From Saccoglossus kowalevskii (lineage: Eukaryota; Hemichordata; Enteropneusta; Harrimaniidae), in NCBI RefSeq assembly GCF_000003605.2, contig NW_003138320.1, positions 901,435-944,161 of the forward strand: 42,727 nucleotides of DNA, written 5' to 3'. Numbering within the stretch: position 1 is the stretch's first letter; each line of letters begins with the position of its first letter. The notes beneath the pieces are model-generated. The model ran no database searches. It was not told the origin of the DNA and saw nothing but the letters and a program-made list of their open reading frames with translations. The position numbers and the translations under genes are program-made. Of this stretch, positions 1 to 11,250 are shown one piece after another.

Positions 1-70
1 TACTGCGTGTCTATTATTGCAAAAATCATACACAATAAATATATTCTAAAATATCAATTTGGGTACTCAC

Positions 71-309
71 GAATTCATATCATGTGTGGTGTCCTGTGGT
101 AACATAGTGTACGTTGTGACTGGAGTCAGCGGGGGTGGTGGCAATGGAGTAGGAACGGGTGACAACAGCACTGGCGAGTACGGCGTCGCCGTTGCTACAG
201 AGGTGAGCTTCTCTGGGAGCATCGGACTGAGTTGCAGAGGCTTGACCGAATTCTTCGACAGTCGGTGACTCTTTGGCAGCGAAACCGGCGAGGATCTGTA
301 CTCAGGCAT
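71..309 (-). CDS. Candidate first coding exon of an unidentified Pro/Ser/Thr-rich protein (partial)
   Basis: Read on the minus strand, an ATG at 309 opens 79 codons plus 2 nt that run to a textbook donor (GTGAGT) whose first base is 70. The rest of the gene would lie beyond the left edge. The peptide starts MPEYRSSPVSLPKSH and becomes rich in Pro, Ser, Thr and Leu, with a run of prolines near residue 58. This composition is typical of disordered N-termini of regulatory proteins. There is no recognisable domain. An in-frame ATG at 363 would add 18 residues; I prefer 309 only because the longer N-terminus looks like untranslated sequence. I do not recognise the family. The open frame plus strong donor is the whole support. 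Confidence 0.4.
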
Positions 310-2302
310 TTGGAAAAGTGAAACTTCGCGAACATGTATCAGGATTTTAATAATAAACACCACTGGATGGCGCGCTTCAAATAAAACGTGCTACTTCCGG
401 GTTTATTTCAGGGGAACCCCCTTTTATTAAACGCAAATCAAAAATAATCTCGAAAATATTATATTTGTTATGTCCTATTTATTTTACACAAATACAACTA
501 TGGATTGTTATTATCGGATCTCTGCTAAAACATAGGTCAAAATCCGTTTGTCGTCACGGTTCAACGCTGCCTTATTTGTATGTAATTCCCAGTCTTATGC
601 AAGTAAATAACACACACATGTTTGAATATGAAAAGAAAAACGGCTTCTATTGAATTTATGCTAATTAGCTATATCGCATGTTGTTGTTTCACGGTGTCAT
701 ACCACAATTTGTTTAAGGGGTCCGCCAGGTAGTCACTTGACTGCGGGGTCAATAACCCTATTTGTCTTCATTTTCATCTTGTGTAGTTTTCGGCCGTATT
801 TGAGACTCTTCATAATGTTTTGTTTTTTTCCCAGGATTTTGTTTTAATTTTGGCTACGAACTTAGAGGTGGGTAATAGAAGGGGACTATTCTAAATTAGG
901 GGTTATTGGAAATAGAGTGTGACGGACTATATGTACGCGAACTGTGACGAAAATGACGAACCTTTGTCCCCATCCTGAAAACTGGGGACAAAATGACTGA
1001 CACCGTGACATTGAAGTTGTTAAGCTAACTTGGTTCTCCAGTTCATATAATTAAATGTGGTGGCCGTCGCGCTACGCATGCGCGAAATATGGGTCTCATA
1101 TAAACAAAGAAGGCGACTTTGACCCCTAGTACATTCCATGCGCAGACCAATGAGTGTGTAAGATTGGTGATTGGAAGGTATCGAAGGAGTCGCCGATTGT
1201 AATTAGTGCAAGTCGCGGTCAGGGAAAAAAATCGTACTCGTGATTTTATTGGAAAAAATCAATGTTTATCAACACAAATGTCGCACATACCCTTTAATAG
1301 CCAATAGGACTACTTGTTTCCCTTACATTATTTGTGACATGTAGATCGTAATTTGAATATTAACCGTTTGAAGTGACACCTACAGCTGGAATGGAATGTA
1401 CTTGTCTTTTAGCCAGTTGTATTGTGACATCAGAATAAGCAACCCTCAGATGATGTGTGGGAGGAACTTTATCAAAAACCAACCAGTTTTGAAAAGGCGG
1501 ACTGATACATTTTGAGTGGTTACTCGGGTCTGTCAACTTTTGCAATATTACCAGTCCCCAGCAGCGTCGATCTCCTTTCAGATTGTGGGTGTGTATGGTG
1601 ATACTGTCTTACTTGATTTAAAAAAATAAACACATTTTTTTTATTTTTTTTAAATTGTCAGTGACTGAGCTCATTACCCTCTGTGTGAAATATGATTTCC
1701 ATCTTTTACATTGTCTATGTCGTCTTCACACCGCATTTGTCCACTTAATTAAACTATATAGCAAGTCTGCAGTGAGTGCCCACTAGTGAGTGAGTCTGGC
1801 GCCGGTCAAATGACACAAGTAGTATCTCCTTGCCCAGGCTCTGAGATCATGTCTAGCGTGTTTTTTTTGAGTCTTGGGAAGAATTATTTGAACTAAGTGA
1901 TGACAATTATTTATGAGTAACTAAGGAAATAGATACAAAATACACTTTTTAAATAATTTTTTAGTGTGTCTGAATTTTGACGATCATCAGTTGATTGCTG
2001 GAATTTCATTTGCTAAACAGTGCTCCAACGCGCGTGAACTCAAAGCGATTCGTATCCTGTTCGAATAAATTCGACTTGTACCAGCCCCCCCCCCCCCCCA
2101 TGAAACTGCATGTTTCAAAACCCGCACAAAAATGCGGTGCCTCCGATAGAGGGCGCAGTATGAGACAAGTCTTGAACAGTTCGAGTCGTCGCAGCGCGTG
2201 TTGTTATGTGTTCTAGAATAGTTTCTTGTATTTACCGAGAATACAATTTACTGTAAAATAAACAAATTCTGGGTATCGTCATTTTATGATTAGGCTTCTA
2301 CC
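310..2302. other. Intergenic, no gene seen
   Basis: No convincing coding exon. The stretch contains AT-rich low-complexity sequence (around 1615-1655, T and A runs) and a C-homopolymer at about 2084-2099. Several short open frames lack codon bias, splice context or recognisable motifs. Around 1060-1200 a segment with alternating GC-rich bits resembles the small inverted-repeat elements elsewhere in the window, but I could not define its ends. Confidence 0.5.
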
Positions 2303-2305
2303 TTA

Positions 2306-3508
2306 GGGATTGGTCAGTTACTTCGGCCTAGGGGGGGTCGGTGGATCAGTAGGGGGGGTACCCTGTTTTTGATTGTGCGAATAGGGGGGGGGGGTCACCC
2401 TGTTTTTGATATCATGTTTTCCAGATTTCACACACGCGCTCATGCATATATTTTTAAAAATATTATTTCAGAACAAACGATAAAAAAGTTAATCGTACAA
2501 ATGTGTTCTTAATAATAACTATTACCTATATTGTCTATAAATTTGTTGATGCAAGAAATGTTATAGGTTGAATATTTTGAGGTTAAAGTTGCCAAATAAC
2601 TAACAGATTATGCAATGCGGCTAGAATCCCAATTATACAGTTAAGTTTTAAACACATCCCAAGTCCATGTGCTGCTGATATCAGATTATTTTATTTAAAG
2701 TCTGAAGTCACCATTGTATAAGATATTTACTGGATTTATCCAATTATAACAGGAGACAAAAAGACAGCACAGCAATTAGTACAAAGAGCTGTGACAGTTT
2801 TTGTTCAGCAAATCAAAAAAGTTAAATTTGTGAAAATGCTGATATATAAATTAAAATAAATGATGAAAAAATAAATAAATAAATAGTTTTGTTTTTTTAC
2901 TTTTAAATATGCATATTTTGCTCTGTAAAATACCAAAATCCAACACAAATTTAAGCAAAAATCAAAGTTTCCTTTGTTTTCATAATCACAGACTGTGCTT
3001 CGGGTGTAAAGCTTTCCTGGTCTATAAGATATGAAAGATAATTTAAATCCAACTTAGTTTTCAAAGAGTTCAAACCGCCTAGATTCAAATCCTCTTTTCC
3101 TATTTTATAAGGGCGATTATCGAGTAAGTACTCCACAGCTTTGCTTTTATTTACTATCTTTAGCAGAATAGATTTCCCTCCTTCCTGCAGCCTTTTCTGT
3201 AGTCATTTTTTGACTTTATGCTTCCCCTCCCCTCCTAAGGCAAACGCTAAAAAATTATGTCAAAATTATGGCAGACCATGATATTTTCAATGCACATATA
3301 ATACATTTTGTAATCATGTCAGAGCCAAAACTGTTAATGTTTCTTTGTTTTTTTAGGGGGGTCAGCATGTTTTAAATTTTAAAATATAATGTGGGGGGGG
3401 GGGGGTCACCCACTTTTTTTTATTTGATAGGGGGTGGGTCAACTGAGATTTACAGCTGGCAAAATGGAATCTGCCGACCCCCCTAGGCCGAAGTAACTGA
3501 CCAATCCC
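2306..3508. mobile_element. Non-autonomous DNA transposon with 35-36 bp TIRs, PIF/Harbinger-like
   Basis: The left terminus 2306-2341 and the right terminus 3474-3508 are near-perfect inverted repeats. Both outer ends read GGGATTGGTCAGTTACTTCG and continue through GGCCTAGGGGGG. The element is flanked by TTA at 2303-2305 and TTA at 3509-3511, a 3-bp target duplication. TTA duplications together with TIRs that open with GGG are features of the PIF/Harbinger superfamily. Inside each end are further G-rich segments (2350-2400 and 3355-3435) carrying GGGGGGTCACCC-like motifs. At 1.2 kb it is too short for transposase plus the Myb-like partner, so it should be non-autonomous. The middle holds an open frame on the minus strand (see 2951-3190). 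Confidence 0.8.
2951..3190 (-). pseudogene. Open-frame fragment inside the Harbinger-like element, unknown protein
   Basis: On the minus strand a frame of nearly 80 codons runs from about 3190 to a stop at 2951. It follows a CTGCAG that could serve as a splice acceptor. It includes EYLLDNRPYKIGKEDLNLGG and later LDLNYLSYLIDQESFTPEAQ, with mixed charged and hydrophobic residues as in real coding sequence and unlike the low-complexity surroundings. A Met lies at 3136, and an in-frame stop lies a few codons upstream of the CTGCAG. I do not recognise the family. It may be a remnant of an element-encoded protein or a captured host exon. Confidence 0.35.
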
Positions 3509-3604
3509 TTAAAAGGATTTAGCTAGAGGCGTACTCTCTTTTTTTTAGAAAGTTAGTCTTAAATAGTATAGTGTTCATTGGTCTATTATGTAAAATCATG
3601 AAGG

Positions 3605-3990
3605 TTTTGTCCCAAAGTACACTGAGCATTATTCTATGCGTTACAGTGACGTTTTTGTCCAAATATATTTTCAAAAATCGTTATTTTTAGAACATTGTTT
3701 TTTTTCCCATTTTTTTAAAACCCCGATTTTTGAAATAATTCAGGGCAAGAAAAAGTACCCCACCATTCACGATATATGATTTTTCCAGCCTATTTCACCA
3801 AGTCGAGATATGGCATAATATTTATGCCATAGAAACCTATGAAAAAAAGCGTTACAGTAATACTTTCAAAAGTATCCACTAAAATACAATCATATTTTTG
3901 TTCAAAAATAAGGCTGGTTGCCAGAACTTTTTTAAGTTTTCGAAAATTAATAAATTCTGGTTATTTTTTTATTTATAATTGACTAGGTTT
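3605..3990 (+). repeat. Dispersed repeat family F, copy 1
   Basis: This stretch is clearly related to the reverse complement of about 24115-24510. Shared landmarks in order are TTGTCCC, GCATTATT-TATG, GTTACAGTGACG, TCAAAAATCG, TTTAGAAC, an AATTCAGG segment, ATGGCATAATATT and AAAATAAGGCTGG. The two copies are diverged but collinear over about 380 bp. No termini or target duplications are obvious, and no coding is seen. Confidence 0.6.
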
Positions 3991-4565
3991 CGTCCATCTA
4001 CCTCATAAACTGAAGCTCTTGAATATTTTTTTTAAGGTTTTTGATATTTTTCGTCAATTTCTGTTCTAATATTCCATATTGAATTATTATTCATCGTAAA
4101 CTCAGATATGATTCTGCGTGAATGCATATTTTTTCTTTATTTTATCAAACGATTTTTGTTTACTTCACGTAACATTTTTGGCTGGTTCCCGCCTCAAGTG
4201 TCACGGCGAACCAAGACGCCGGGAACCAGCGGGGTAACATTTTTGAAATGGTTTATTTGTATAACGCCCTCAAACGACCACACTCAAAGGTCAATGTTCG
4301 TCGGTCAATGTTGCATAAATTAAATATGGCTACCTACACAAACTAGCGGGCGTGACAGTGAAAACATAATCGGACACAGATCGGGCAGGTGTAAAACCAG
4401 GGCACGGCAGTTCACTTGTACGTAGGTAATTCGCGGCCATACGGAACAACAACAATGCACTGATCGTATCGGGTTTTCTTTGCATGGAACCACAAACCAC
4501 GGACGTTTTTTTTTTTTCCCCTTAAAGTGAACGTGGGCGACGTTCTGCATTGACACAGTGAGAAT
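3991..4565 (+). other. Upstream region of the mitochondrial carrier gene
   Basis: This holds the likely promoter and 5' UTR of the carrier gene that starts at 4566. The sequence becomes more GC-rich from about 4180. An inverted repeat is visible with GCTGGTTCCCG at 4171-4181 and CGGGAACCAGC at 4219-4229, an 11-bp perfect palindromic pair. No clear TATA box is placed for the gene. A T-run sits at 4506-4518. Confidence 0.4.
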
Positions 4566-7379
4566 ATGACCGAATTTATACTCGGGGGATTGGCAGCATG
4601 CGGGGCATGTCTTTTCAGCAACCCACTGGAAGTTGTTAAAATACGCATGCAACTTCAAGGGGAACTGCAAGCCAGGGGAACGTATGTAAGGTCTTACAAA
4701 AACGCCTTTCATGGATTTTACACCGTCGGCAAAGTTGATGGATTGTTGGCTCTCCAGAAAGGACTTGTGCCCGCTCTGTTTTACCAACTACTCATGAACG
4801 GAACTCGCCTTGGGACGTTTCAGTGTCTCAAAAATGCTGGCCTCATTACGGACAAGAACGGCGATGTTGTATTTTGGCAAAGCGTCGTAGCTGGCGCTTT
4901 TTCCGGTAGCTGTGGTGCGATAGTGGGCAGTCCAATGTATCTGGTAAGGTTCTGCTGTTAGGGGTCAACCATTTGATATCACAGGGAGAGATTGGATAGA
5001 AGATTCGTTTAAAAAAGTGTGCAAGCTAGTTACAAAAAAGAACCTAAATTATATGCAAGGTGTTGCAGGGAAAATGTTCAACAAAAATAAAAATTTATAG
5101 ATAAGACACTGTGAAAAAAGATTGCACTGGTCACACCATTCTAACCACCCCTATGATTTTAAAGGGTGGTCCCTTAAATCATTTAAAACGAGTGAACATT
5201 GTTCTTGTAACCAATCAACTTTATCTCACAAAATGATTTTAAATACCAGTCACATGCTTGTCACTTAAATTTGAGATCTGAGGACTATTATACTACAAAT
5301 TATTTATTAATATTAATATGTGCAAATTGTCAACAATATTTTGCAATTTGCTATTGTTCTGAACATGTTTTGAATCACTGCAAGACTACAGTAGTTCACA
5401 ACAGAAGCGTCTATTTGTGAAAGCATGAACCTTAAAAACAAAGTATTAGAAAATAAAATTTGAAATATTCTATCAAATGTGTAACCGAGACATATCCCTG
5501 CTTAGACATGGTTAAATTAAATCATTGAAAACTGGATAAATATTTTCCATATTTTGCTCATATTTTGACCATCAAATACTGTAAATTTTACTGTACTGTA
5601 ATAAATGTTTGTGAATCAAAAAAAAAAAAAATTGTGAAATTTTGTAGCAGTGAAAATTCTTTTGTTAATACCAGTAATAATAATAATGAAGAATATTTTG
5701 AATGCACTAAGCCTCTGATAGAAGAATAAAATCACAAGCCATAGCTTTTTTTTACATCTAGGTTTAAATAGAATGGAGCCTATACGTATCTTGCCCTACA
5801 TATGTCCAGACTTGATGTGATCTGTTCAGTTTTTTTTCTCGTCATCGATGTCTTAATATAAACAATACTTGTTTGCATTGTTACAAAGGTTGACTGAATG
5901 TTTTATCGCAGTTGCTTCGTATAATTTATTACCAGCGAAGGATGATGCAATACAAATGCCATAAATTCGTCAAATCTAGAAATTTCTATGCACTGAAAAG
6001 TAAACAGTTTACAGGATGACTTTTTTTATTAATTTAACCTTTTCACGACCAGTATCTTCTTTTCATCACAAAATAGTTCTGTTTTATAGTCTTCATTCAG
6101 AAGATGGGGACAAAATATTTGAATAAAACTTGAAAATTGATTCAGAATAGTAGTTTATAAATAAATAAACGCTGCTCGGACTGATAAATATGATATATAG
6201 AAGATAATATTTGGTAATCATAGTCCTAAATAACTATTAAAAATAGCTAGACGTTTCGAGCAATGGCTCTGGTGAGATTCAGTATGTTTTGTCCATGCAT
6301 CCATGTTGTCTCTCTGAAGGTCACTAAATTTAGGAAAAATATTTGTTTTGATAATGATATTTATTTGAAATTTATTATTTATTCCATAACTCTATACATA
6401 CCATGCTAACACCCAATCACACATGTATGGTTAATATATCTACAATTAATATGTCTACAAATAAATCTTGAATGAAAAGTTGGGAAAAAAAATCATGCCT
6501 GGATCCAATTTGGTCTAGAACGTCAGCTCTTTCTGGGTCTACATGACCTCCAATAAATAAATAAAAACTATGGCTATTTTTTTCTTATTAGTCATGCAAA
6601 TGTATTCAAATCTAGGCATTAATTAGCATTTCTCAGAATTCCAGATTAATTATATTTGATCTGATTTCTAATGCATGTAAATGTTTCCACGTAGGTTAAA
6701 ACGCATTTACAGTCACAGTCCAATGTTGAGATCGCAGTAGGACACCAACATACTCACAATGGGATGACAAGTGCATTAAGAACTATATATAAAGAACATG
6801 GTGTAATTGGTTTATGGAGGGGAGTTAGTGGTGCTGTCCCTCGGGTGATGGTTGGCTCAGGAGCTCAGTTATCTACATTTTCAACTATCAAAGATATGGT
6901 GGAAAAGTCTAAGGTACGCTTTATACTCTTTACACAACACACTATAGACTGTAACCATGGATACGTCAGGTTATGCAAATTTCTGTCACATCACTAATAT
7001 TGGTGCATAAAATCAAAATCTCTCATTTAATTGAATTTTTAACAGCACATCTTTTTTCTTACAGATATTTAAACATGAAAGTTGGTTCATCCCAATTACG
7101 TCAAGTTGCGTCAGCGCTGTCGTTGTTACTGCATTCATGACACCATTTGACGTTGTCAGTACCCGTTTGTACAACCAAGGAACTGATGCTCGTGGGAAAG
7201 GAATTTTCTACACTGGATTTTTTGATTGTTTTCTGAAAATTCTTAGAAAAGAAGGTCCTCTTGGCTTCTACAAAGGGTGGACAGCCTCTTTTTTTCGCCT
7301 TGGACCACACAGTATTTTGAGTCTTGTATTCTGGGATAAATTACGACATTTTTACACAAAAATACACTTACAAAATTAA
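4566..7379 (+). CDS. SLC25A35: Mitochondrial solute carrier, SLC25A34/35 type (3 exons, complete)
   Basis: Exons are 4566-4943, 6695-6913 and 7065-7379. Junctions are CTG|GTAAGG, GTAG|GTTAAA, AAG|GTACGC and ACAG|ATATTT, all phase 0, giving 303 aa, close to the roughly 300 aa of the family. The three carrier repeats are visible: [20 protein letters not shown] near residues 19-38, the degenerate SPMYLVKTHLQ at the exon 1/2 junction, and [13 protein letters not shown] in exon 3. Each is followed by a G-x-x-x-L/F-x-K/R-G type motif (LQKGL, LWRGV, FYKGW). Carriers of this fold have six membrane helices in the mitochondrial inner membrane. The N-terminal third resembles SLC25A35 and the C-terminal third SLC25A34, so it may represent the ancestor of both. 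It sits in the oxaloacetate-carrier-related branch; the substrate is not fixed by sequence. The start is the first ATG of the open frame, in the expected place relative to the first carrier motif. Confidence 0.93.
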
Positions 7380-7590
7380 CACTAGGGTTCAGATTGGCTT
7401 CAAATTAAGCAAAGTGAATTATGTGGAACCCTTGAAACATGATGCATCTCAGGTTACCTTTTGTTTCAAATTCGACTAGTCCTGTATTTCCTGTACAAAA
7501 TGCGTGTCAGCATACATGCACTTGATCTCCTGTTCTGTGTGAGATGCAGAGTTTTTTTGAATTACGATCATCAAAGTTATGAAAACATAC
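7380..7590 (+). other. 3' UTR and downstream sequence of the carrier gene
   Basis: No coding is seen after the stop at 7377-7379. The first AATAAA downstream is at 7696-7701, inside the palindromic element that begins at about 7591. It could be used as a poly(A) signal, but this is unproven. Confidence 0.35.
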
Positions 7591-7986
7591 AAAAATGACC
7601 ATGCCCACTTTTGCATGTGTAATTAACAGTTAACTGAATTTTAAGTTACGAGTAATTGTTGTTTTTTAATGTCCATATTTTATAACTCAAAATTTAATAA
7701 ACAGTTACCGGTAACTCAATATCAAGTTACAGCCAACCTAAATTTTTGTAGTTGTTTAATCATCTACATTTTGGTAAATTTTGGTTTAGTCACTGGGAGC
7801 GTTTGTAGAAATTAAACAACAATAGTAAATTTATATTGCTAGTAACTAGTTGCTTGATTAACTGGTTAACTGTCAATTAAAGTTAAAGTTACTAACTACG
7901 CCATTAATCAATGACCAAATCTATGTTGCTCGTAATTCAAAGTTTGATTAACTGTGATTTTGCGAAAGTGGGTGTGGTCAGTTTTC
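7591..7986. mobile_element. Palindromic element of about 395 bp (MITE-like)
   Basis: The left end (from about 7591, AAAATGACCATGCCCACTTT) and the right end (to about 7986) are imperfect inverted repeats over some 55-60 nt: the right end read in reverse complement is AAAACTGACCACACCCACTT, and both continue into a TTAACTGTTA-like stretch and GTTACG. Near the centre, GTTGTTTAAT at 7751-7760 pairs with ATTAAACAAC around 7812-7821, so most of the element is self-complementary. There is no open frame. It overlaps the likely 3' end of the carrier transcript. Confidence 0.65.
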
Positions 7987-9148
7987 AACTGGAACAACAC
8001 CTTGTCTCATTAACATTTGTCACGACCAGAATTAAAAAAATGTACAACCAAAGTGTCACACGCAACGTAATATTACCGTAATTGGTATAGTACAGGTGTG
8101 ATGGTTCAAATACCAAAATGGCAACAGTAACAGAAAGACATCCCTGGCGGCGATGATAGCATACGAACACGGAGCCAGCAGATGAGGTTTCAACTGGTAC
8201 TGGTATTATACTCTGCAAACATCAAGTACAATAATGCGGTAAAACTCCAAACTTCCAATAACTGGATACTTAAACTCCAATACAATTCAACGAGATCTCT
8301 GATCTGACTCAGTGCTGAACAACTTCCCTATATATACCCACACTGTCTATAAATAGACCATTACATCAGCATACATAATGAGTCTGGAACTTACTACCAA
8401 TTTCTAGAATGTTCCATTACCTTCTATTGCCTCCTACAGTGTTCTATTACCTATTCAACCAGTTTCTAAAAAAAATCTAGAATATTCCACCCAGACACAG
8501 TACGGTTCTAGAACATTCTCAGTGACACGGAAGTGGTAAATAAGTCGTATGCGACACAAAGTTGCATTTATTTTTCCTGCTTGTGAAAACATTGTGAGAA
8601 CAGACAATTGAATGCAGGTTACAATCTTTAAATATTGCAGCAAATATTCCTTACATTAAAATAATCCACATAAAATTGTCCCACTGCACCAAAAAAAGCT
8701 GAAAAAAACATGGGTTCTTTAAATGACTAACTTTTATGAAAATTTCGTTATCACAAAGCCATTAAAATATCAACACTGAAATCCAATTGTGCTCATGCTG
8801 ATGATGTGCTCTAATTTTGCGATGAAAACATTTTCACAAATCAAGAAAAATCAATGAAATTTGTACAGGGATTCTCCACGAAATCATTAATTGATGAAAT
8901 TGCAAAGAATTTCTAGCAATGAAATTTAAAATGTTTAGTTTAATTATGGTACAGACTTTGGGGGAGGGAGTCCAGTCACAAGTCTGAGTGAATTTCTCAA
9001 TTATTATTTTCATGCGATCAAGGTCTACACAGATCATTTTTTTAAACAAGCAAAGGCTTACCTAATAATTTATTCACTGTACAGTACTAATGTATAGTGG
9101 AACCTAAATCAAGTCTTAACAAGATTTGTTGAATACACTTATATGCAT
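7987..9148. other. Intergenic, no gene seen
   Basis: AT-rich sequence without a supported gene. The decamer TTTCAACTGG occurs at about 7983 and again at about 8188, bracketing about 200 bp that may be a further small repeat. From 8395 to 8515 short related phrases (TCTAGAATGTTCCATTACC, TCTAGAATATTCCACCC, TCTAGAACATTCTC) recur, suggesting an old tandem duplication. The short open frames have no family resemblance. Confidence 0.4.
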
Positions 9149-9270
9149 ATTACCGTACTCAACTTTATACGCACATTACCGTACTCAACTTTATACGCAC
9201 ATTACCGTACTCAACTTTATACGCACATTACCGTACTCAACTTTATACGCACATTACCGTACTCAAATAT
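9149..9270 (+). repeat. 26-bp tandem repeat, four full copies plus a partial one
   Basis: Units start at 9149, 9175, 9201 and 9227, with a truncated unit from 9253. Each begins ATTACCGTACTCAACTTTAT and ends ACGCAC; the copies are essentially identical, so the array is young or homogenised. Two overlapping open frames across it are by-products of the repetition. Confidence 0.95.
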
Positions 9271-9450
9271 ATCAGTTTCTGTCTGTAATTCTTGCCTTAT
9301 ATACCTGTGTTTGTTATATTTTCCTGAAATCTCACAACATATGCCACAGTTTGCTGTATTTTAATAATGAATTGGAAAGTCTGTGTAATTAAATTTGGAC
9401 TTGTAGAATATTGAATGTCTCATTGTATGATTTTTCAATAAACGTTTTTT

Positions 9451-9504
9451 GGTGTGCCAACCATGTTTGGTTTGCCAATGGTGTTTGGTACGCCAACTAT
9501 ATTT
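9451..9504 (+). repeat. Three imperfect 18-bp tandem copies
   Basis: 9451-9468, 9469-9486 and 9487-9504 follow the pattern GGT-x-x-GCCAA-...-TTT (GGTGTGCCAACCATGTTT, GGTTTGCCAATGGTGTTT, GGTACGCCAACTATATTT). The copies are diverged. No coding role is apparent. Confidence 0.7.
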
Positions 9505-9595
9505 ATCAAGTCCATAGGACCAGTAAAAGATAATTTTATCTTGCTTTTTATTGGATATCAAAAGAAGGAGCAGTACTCATTTCAATATGCACAGT

Positions 9596-9633
9596 GTTAC
9601 CATGGTAACTTGTAATCAAGTTACCATGGTAAC
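9596..9633. promoter_or_regulatory. Pair of perfect palindromic RFX X-box motifs
   Basis: GTTACCATGGTAAC occurs at 9596-9609 and again at 9620-9633, separated by TTGTAATCAA. Each copy is a perfect 14-bp palindrome matching the RFX-factor X-box (GTTNCCATGGNAAC type). Centre-to-centre distance is 24 bp. RFX factors regulate ciliary and, in some animals, immune genes. No ciliary gene is visible nearby; the closest gene is the carrier, which ends 2.2 kb upstream. The site may act at a distance, or belong to a repeat. Confidence 0.55.
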
Positions 9634-9743
9634 AATGTAACATTTTTTGTAAAATGCAATAGAATTATTCTTGTCTGTTATAGAACACTAACTACTTGAG
9701 ATGGTGAGATTGTAGTCATTGTTGTGTACCCATTAATTTGATA

Positions 9744-9938
9744 TACTGTAGAATACTTTTTTTTCGCTTGGAATTTATTTTCACTAAAGGGATGATTCCG
9801 TAAAAATAAAATCCAGCGAATATACTTTTTTCTATATTTCATATTCAACTCATCAAAAATCAGTGAAAATATATTCCATACAAAACACCCAAAATGTCTT
9901 TTCAGCGAAAATTAATTTCACAGGAAAATTTCACAGTA
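9744..9938. mobile_element. Small inverted-repeat element (MITE-like, about 195 bp)
   Basis: The left end reads TACTGTAGAATAC then TTTTTTTTCGCT. The right end, read in reverse complement, is TACTGTGAAA followed by TTTTCCTGTGAAATTAATTTTCGCT. The interior has repeated TTTTCGC/GCGAAAA-type words and is AT-rich with no open frame. Target duplications are not clear. Confidence 0.55.
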
Positions 9939-9944
9939 CTACCA

Positions 9945-10699
9945 AATCATCTGATGTAATGATTCAAGATCTCTAAATTTATACTCGTAATGTCATATCT
10001 TTATAATAGATTACGCTGAAAGCAATAGATCTAATTTGAATGTAGTGTTCAATTCTCCTGTGACCATGTTCAATGCACATGAAAACCACCATGGTATGGT
10101 ATCTGAAACTGGGTATCATGGCCGCAGTGAATGTAATGTTATTTGATGAGCAAATTCATGGCATTCTTATTCTCAGCAAGATCTTGGCTGCCATTCTCAA
10201 CTATACTATAATACAGATTTCTATATTGCAACAATCAAAACACTGCAGTACCTCAAAATGATATCTGAGATTGGACACTTTAGTAGTAAAAATGAAAATG
10301 AGCAACGAAAATTTCAGACCCACTACATCCAACACTTTGACACTTTCTATAATGCTGCTGAATTATAGATGTATGACAATGTTCCCGATATATTTGTCAG
10401 TGTAGTCTTCTCATGTTAAAATCATTTCAAGACTAGGAAAAAAAATGCTCCCCCATTCTCATTTCCACTCAGCACAGATGTAACATGATCAATTATATAA
10501 TGATTGTAAGATTCTAGTGTTATTGCGTTTTTTCACTTGGTTGAAAGTTGCATATTTTTCTCTCAATCTTATCAAGAGACAGTCATGCTAACTGTTGTTG
10601 GAAAATCAGACGTATTACTCAATTCAGGTTTAGGTTGGCTATACAACTAAAGGTATATAGATACATTACCAAATTCATGGTCACTATCATTAATTAATC
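9945..10699. other. Intergenic, no gene seen
   Basis: AT-rich sequence with no splice-bounded open frame or family motif. A 62-codon frame at 10073-10261 shows no recognisable domain and is likely chance. Confidence 0.4.
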
Positions 10700-11250
10700 A
10701 ACTTTTCAGGCTAATTTTCATTCCAGACAAATTTTGCGACTTCCCAGACATACTTTTCAGGTAACATTTCCCACTTACTATACAAGTTGTCTACCTCTCC
10801 AGACAAGTCATCCCAGACAACTTTTCTGATTTTCCAGGCACCTCTCCTGATTTGCCAGACAGACTTTCCACACAAATTTTCCGATTTTCCCACCTTTTCA
10901 AACAAACTAACTGACGTTCCATGTACCACTACCGACTTTCTATACATCTTTTAAACAACTGTCCAACTTTTGAGCAAACTTTTCAATCAAATTCTCAAGG
11001 CTAATTTCTTTCAAGACGCATTTTTCAACTTTGCAGAAAGTTTTTCTGACTTTCTAGGTTAACATTTCCGAATTTCTTTACAATTTCAATCATTTTTGTG
11101 CAACTTTCAAAATTTCAGACAACTTTACTGAATCCCAGGTAACTTTTCTGACCATCGAAGCATATTTCCCAACTTTCCTGACAAATCCGACTATCAAGAC
11201 AACTTTTTTGACTTTCCAAGCAACTTGCTTGATGTCGCATACAACTTTTT

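Noticed and set aside
59-268. Plus-strand Gly/Val-rich frame
   Set aside because: Mirror of the Pro/Ser-rich minus-strand frame, which ends at a strong donor; the plus strand has no such support.
4320-4787. 155-codon minus-strand frame across the carrier's first exon
   Set aside because: It is the antisense shadow of exon 1, which has clear carrier motifs on the plus strand.
9126-9392. Overlapping open frames of 88 and 73 codons with a periodic peptide
   Set aside because: They are produced by the 26-bp tandem repeat read in two frames; no codon bias or start context supports a gene.
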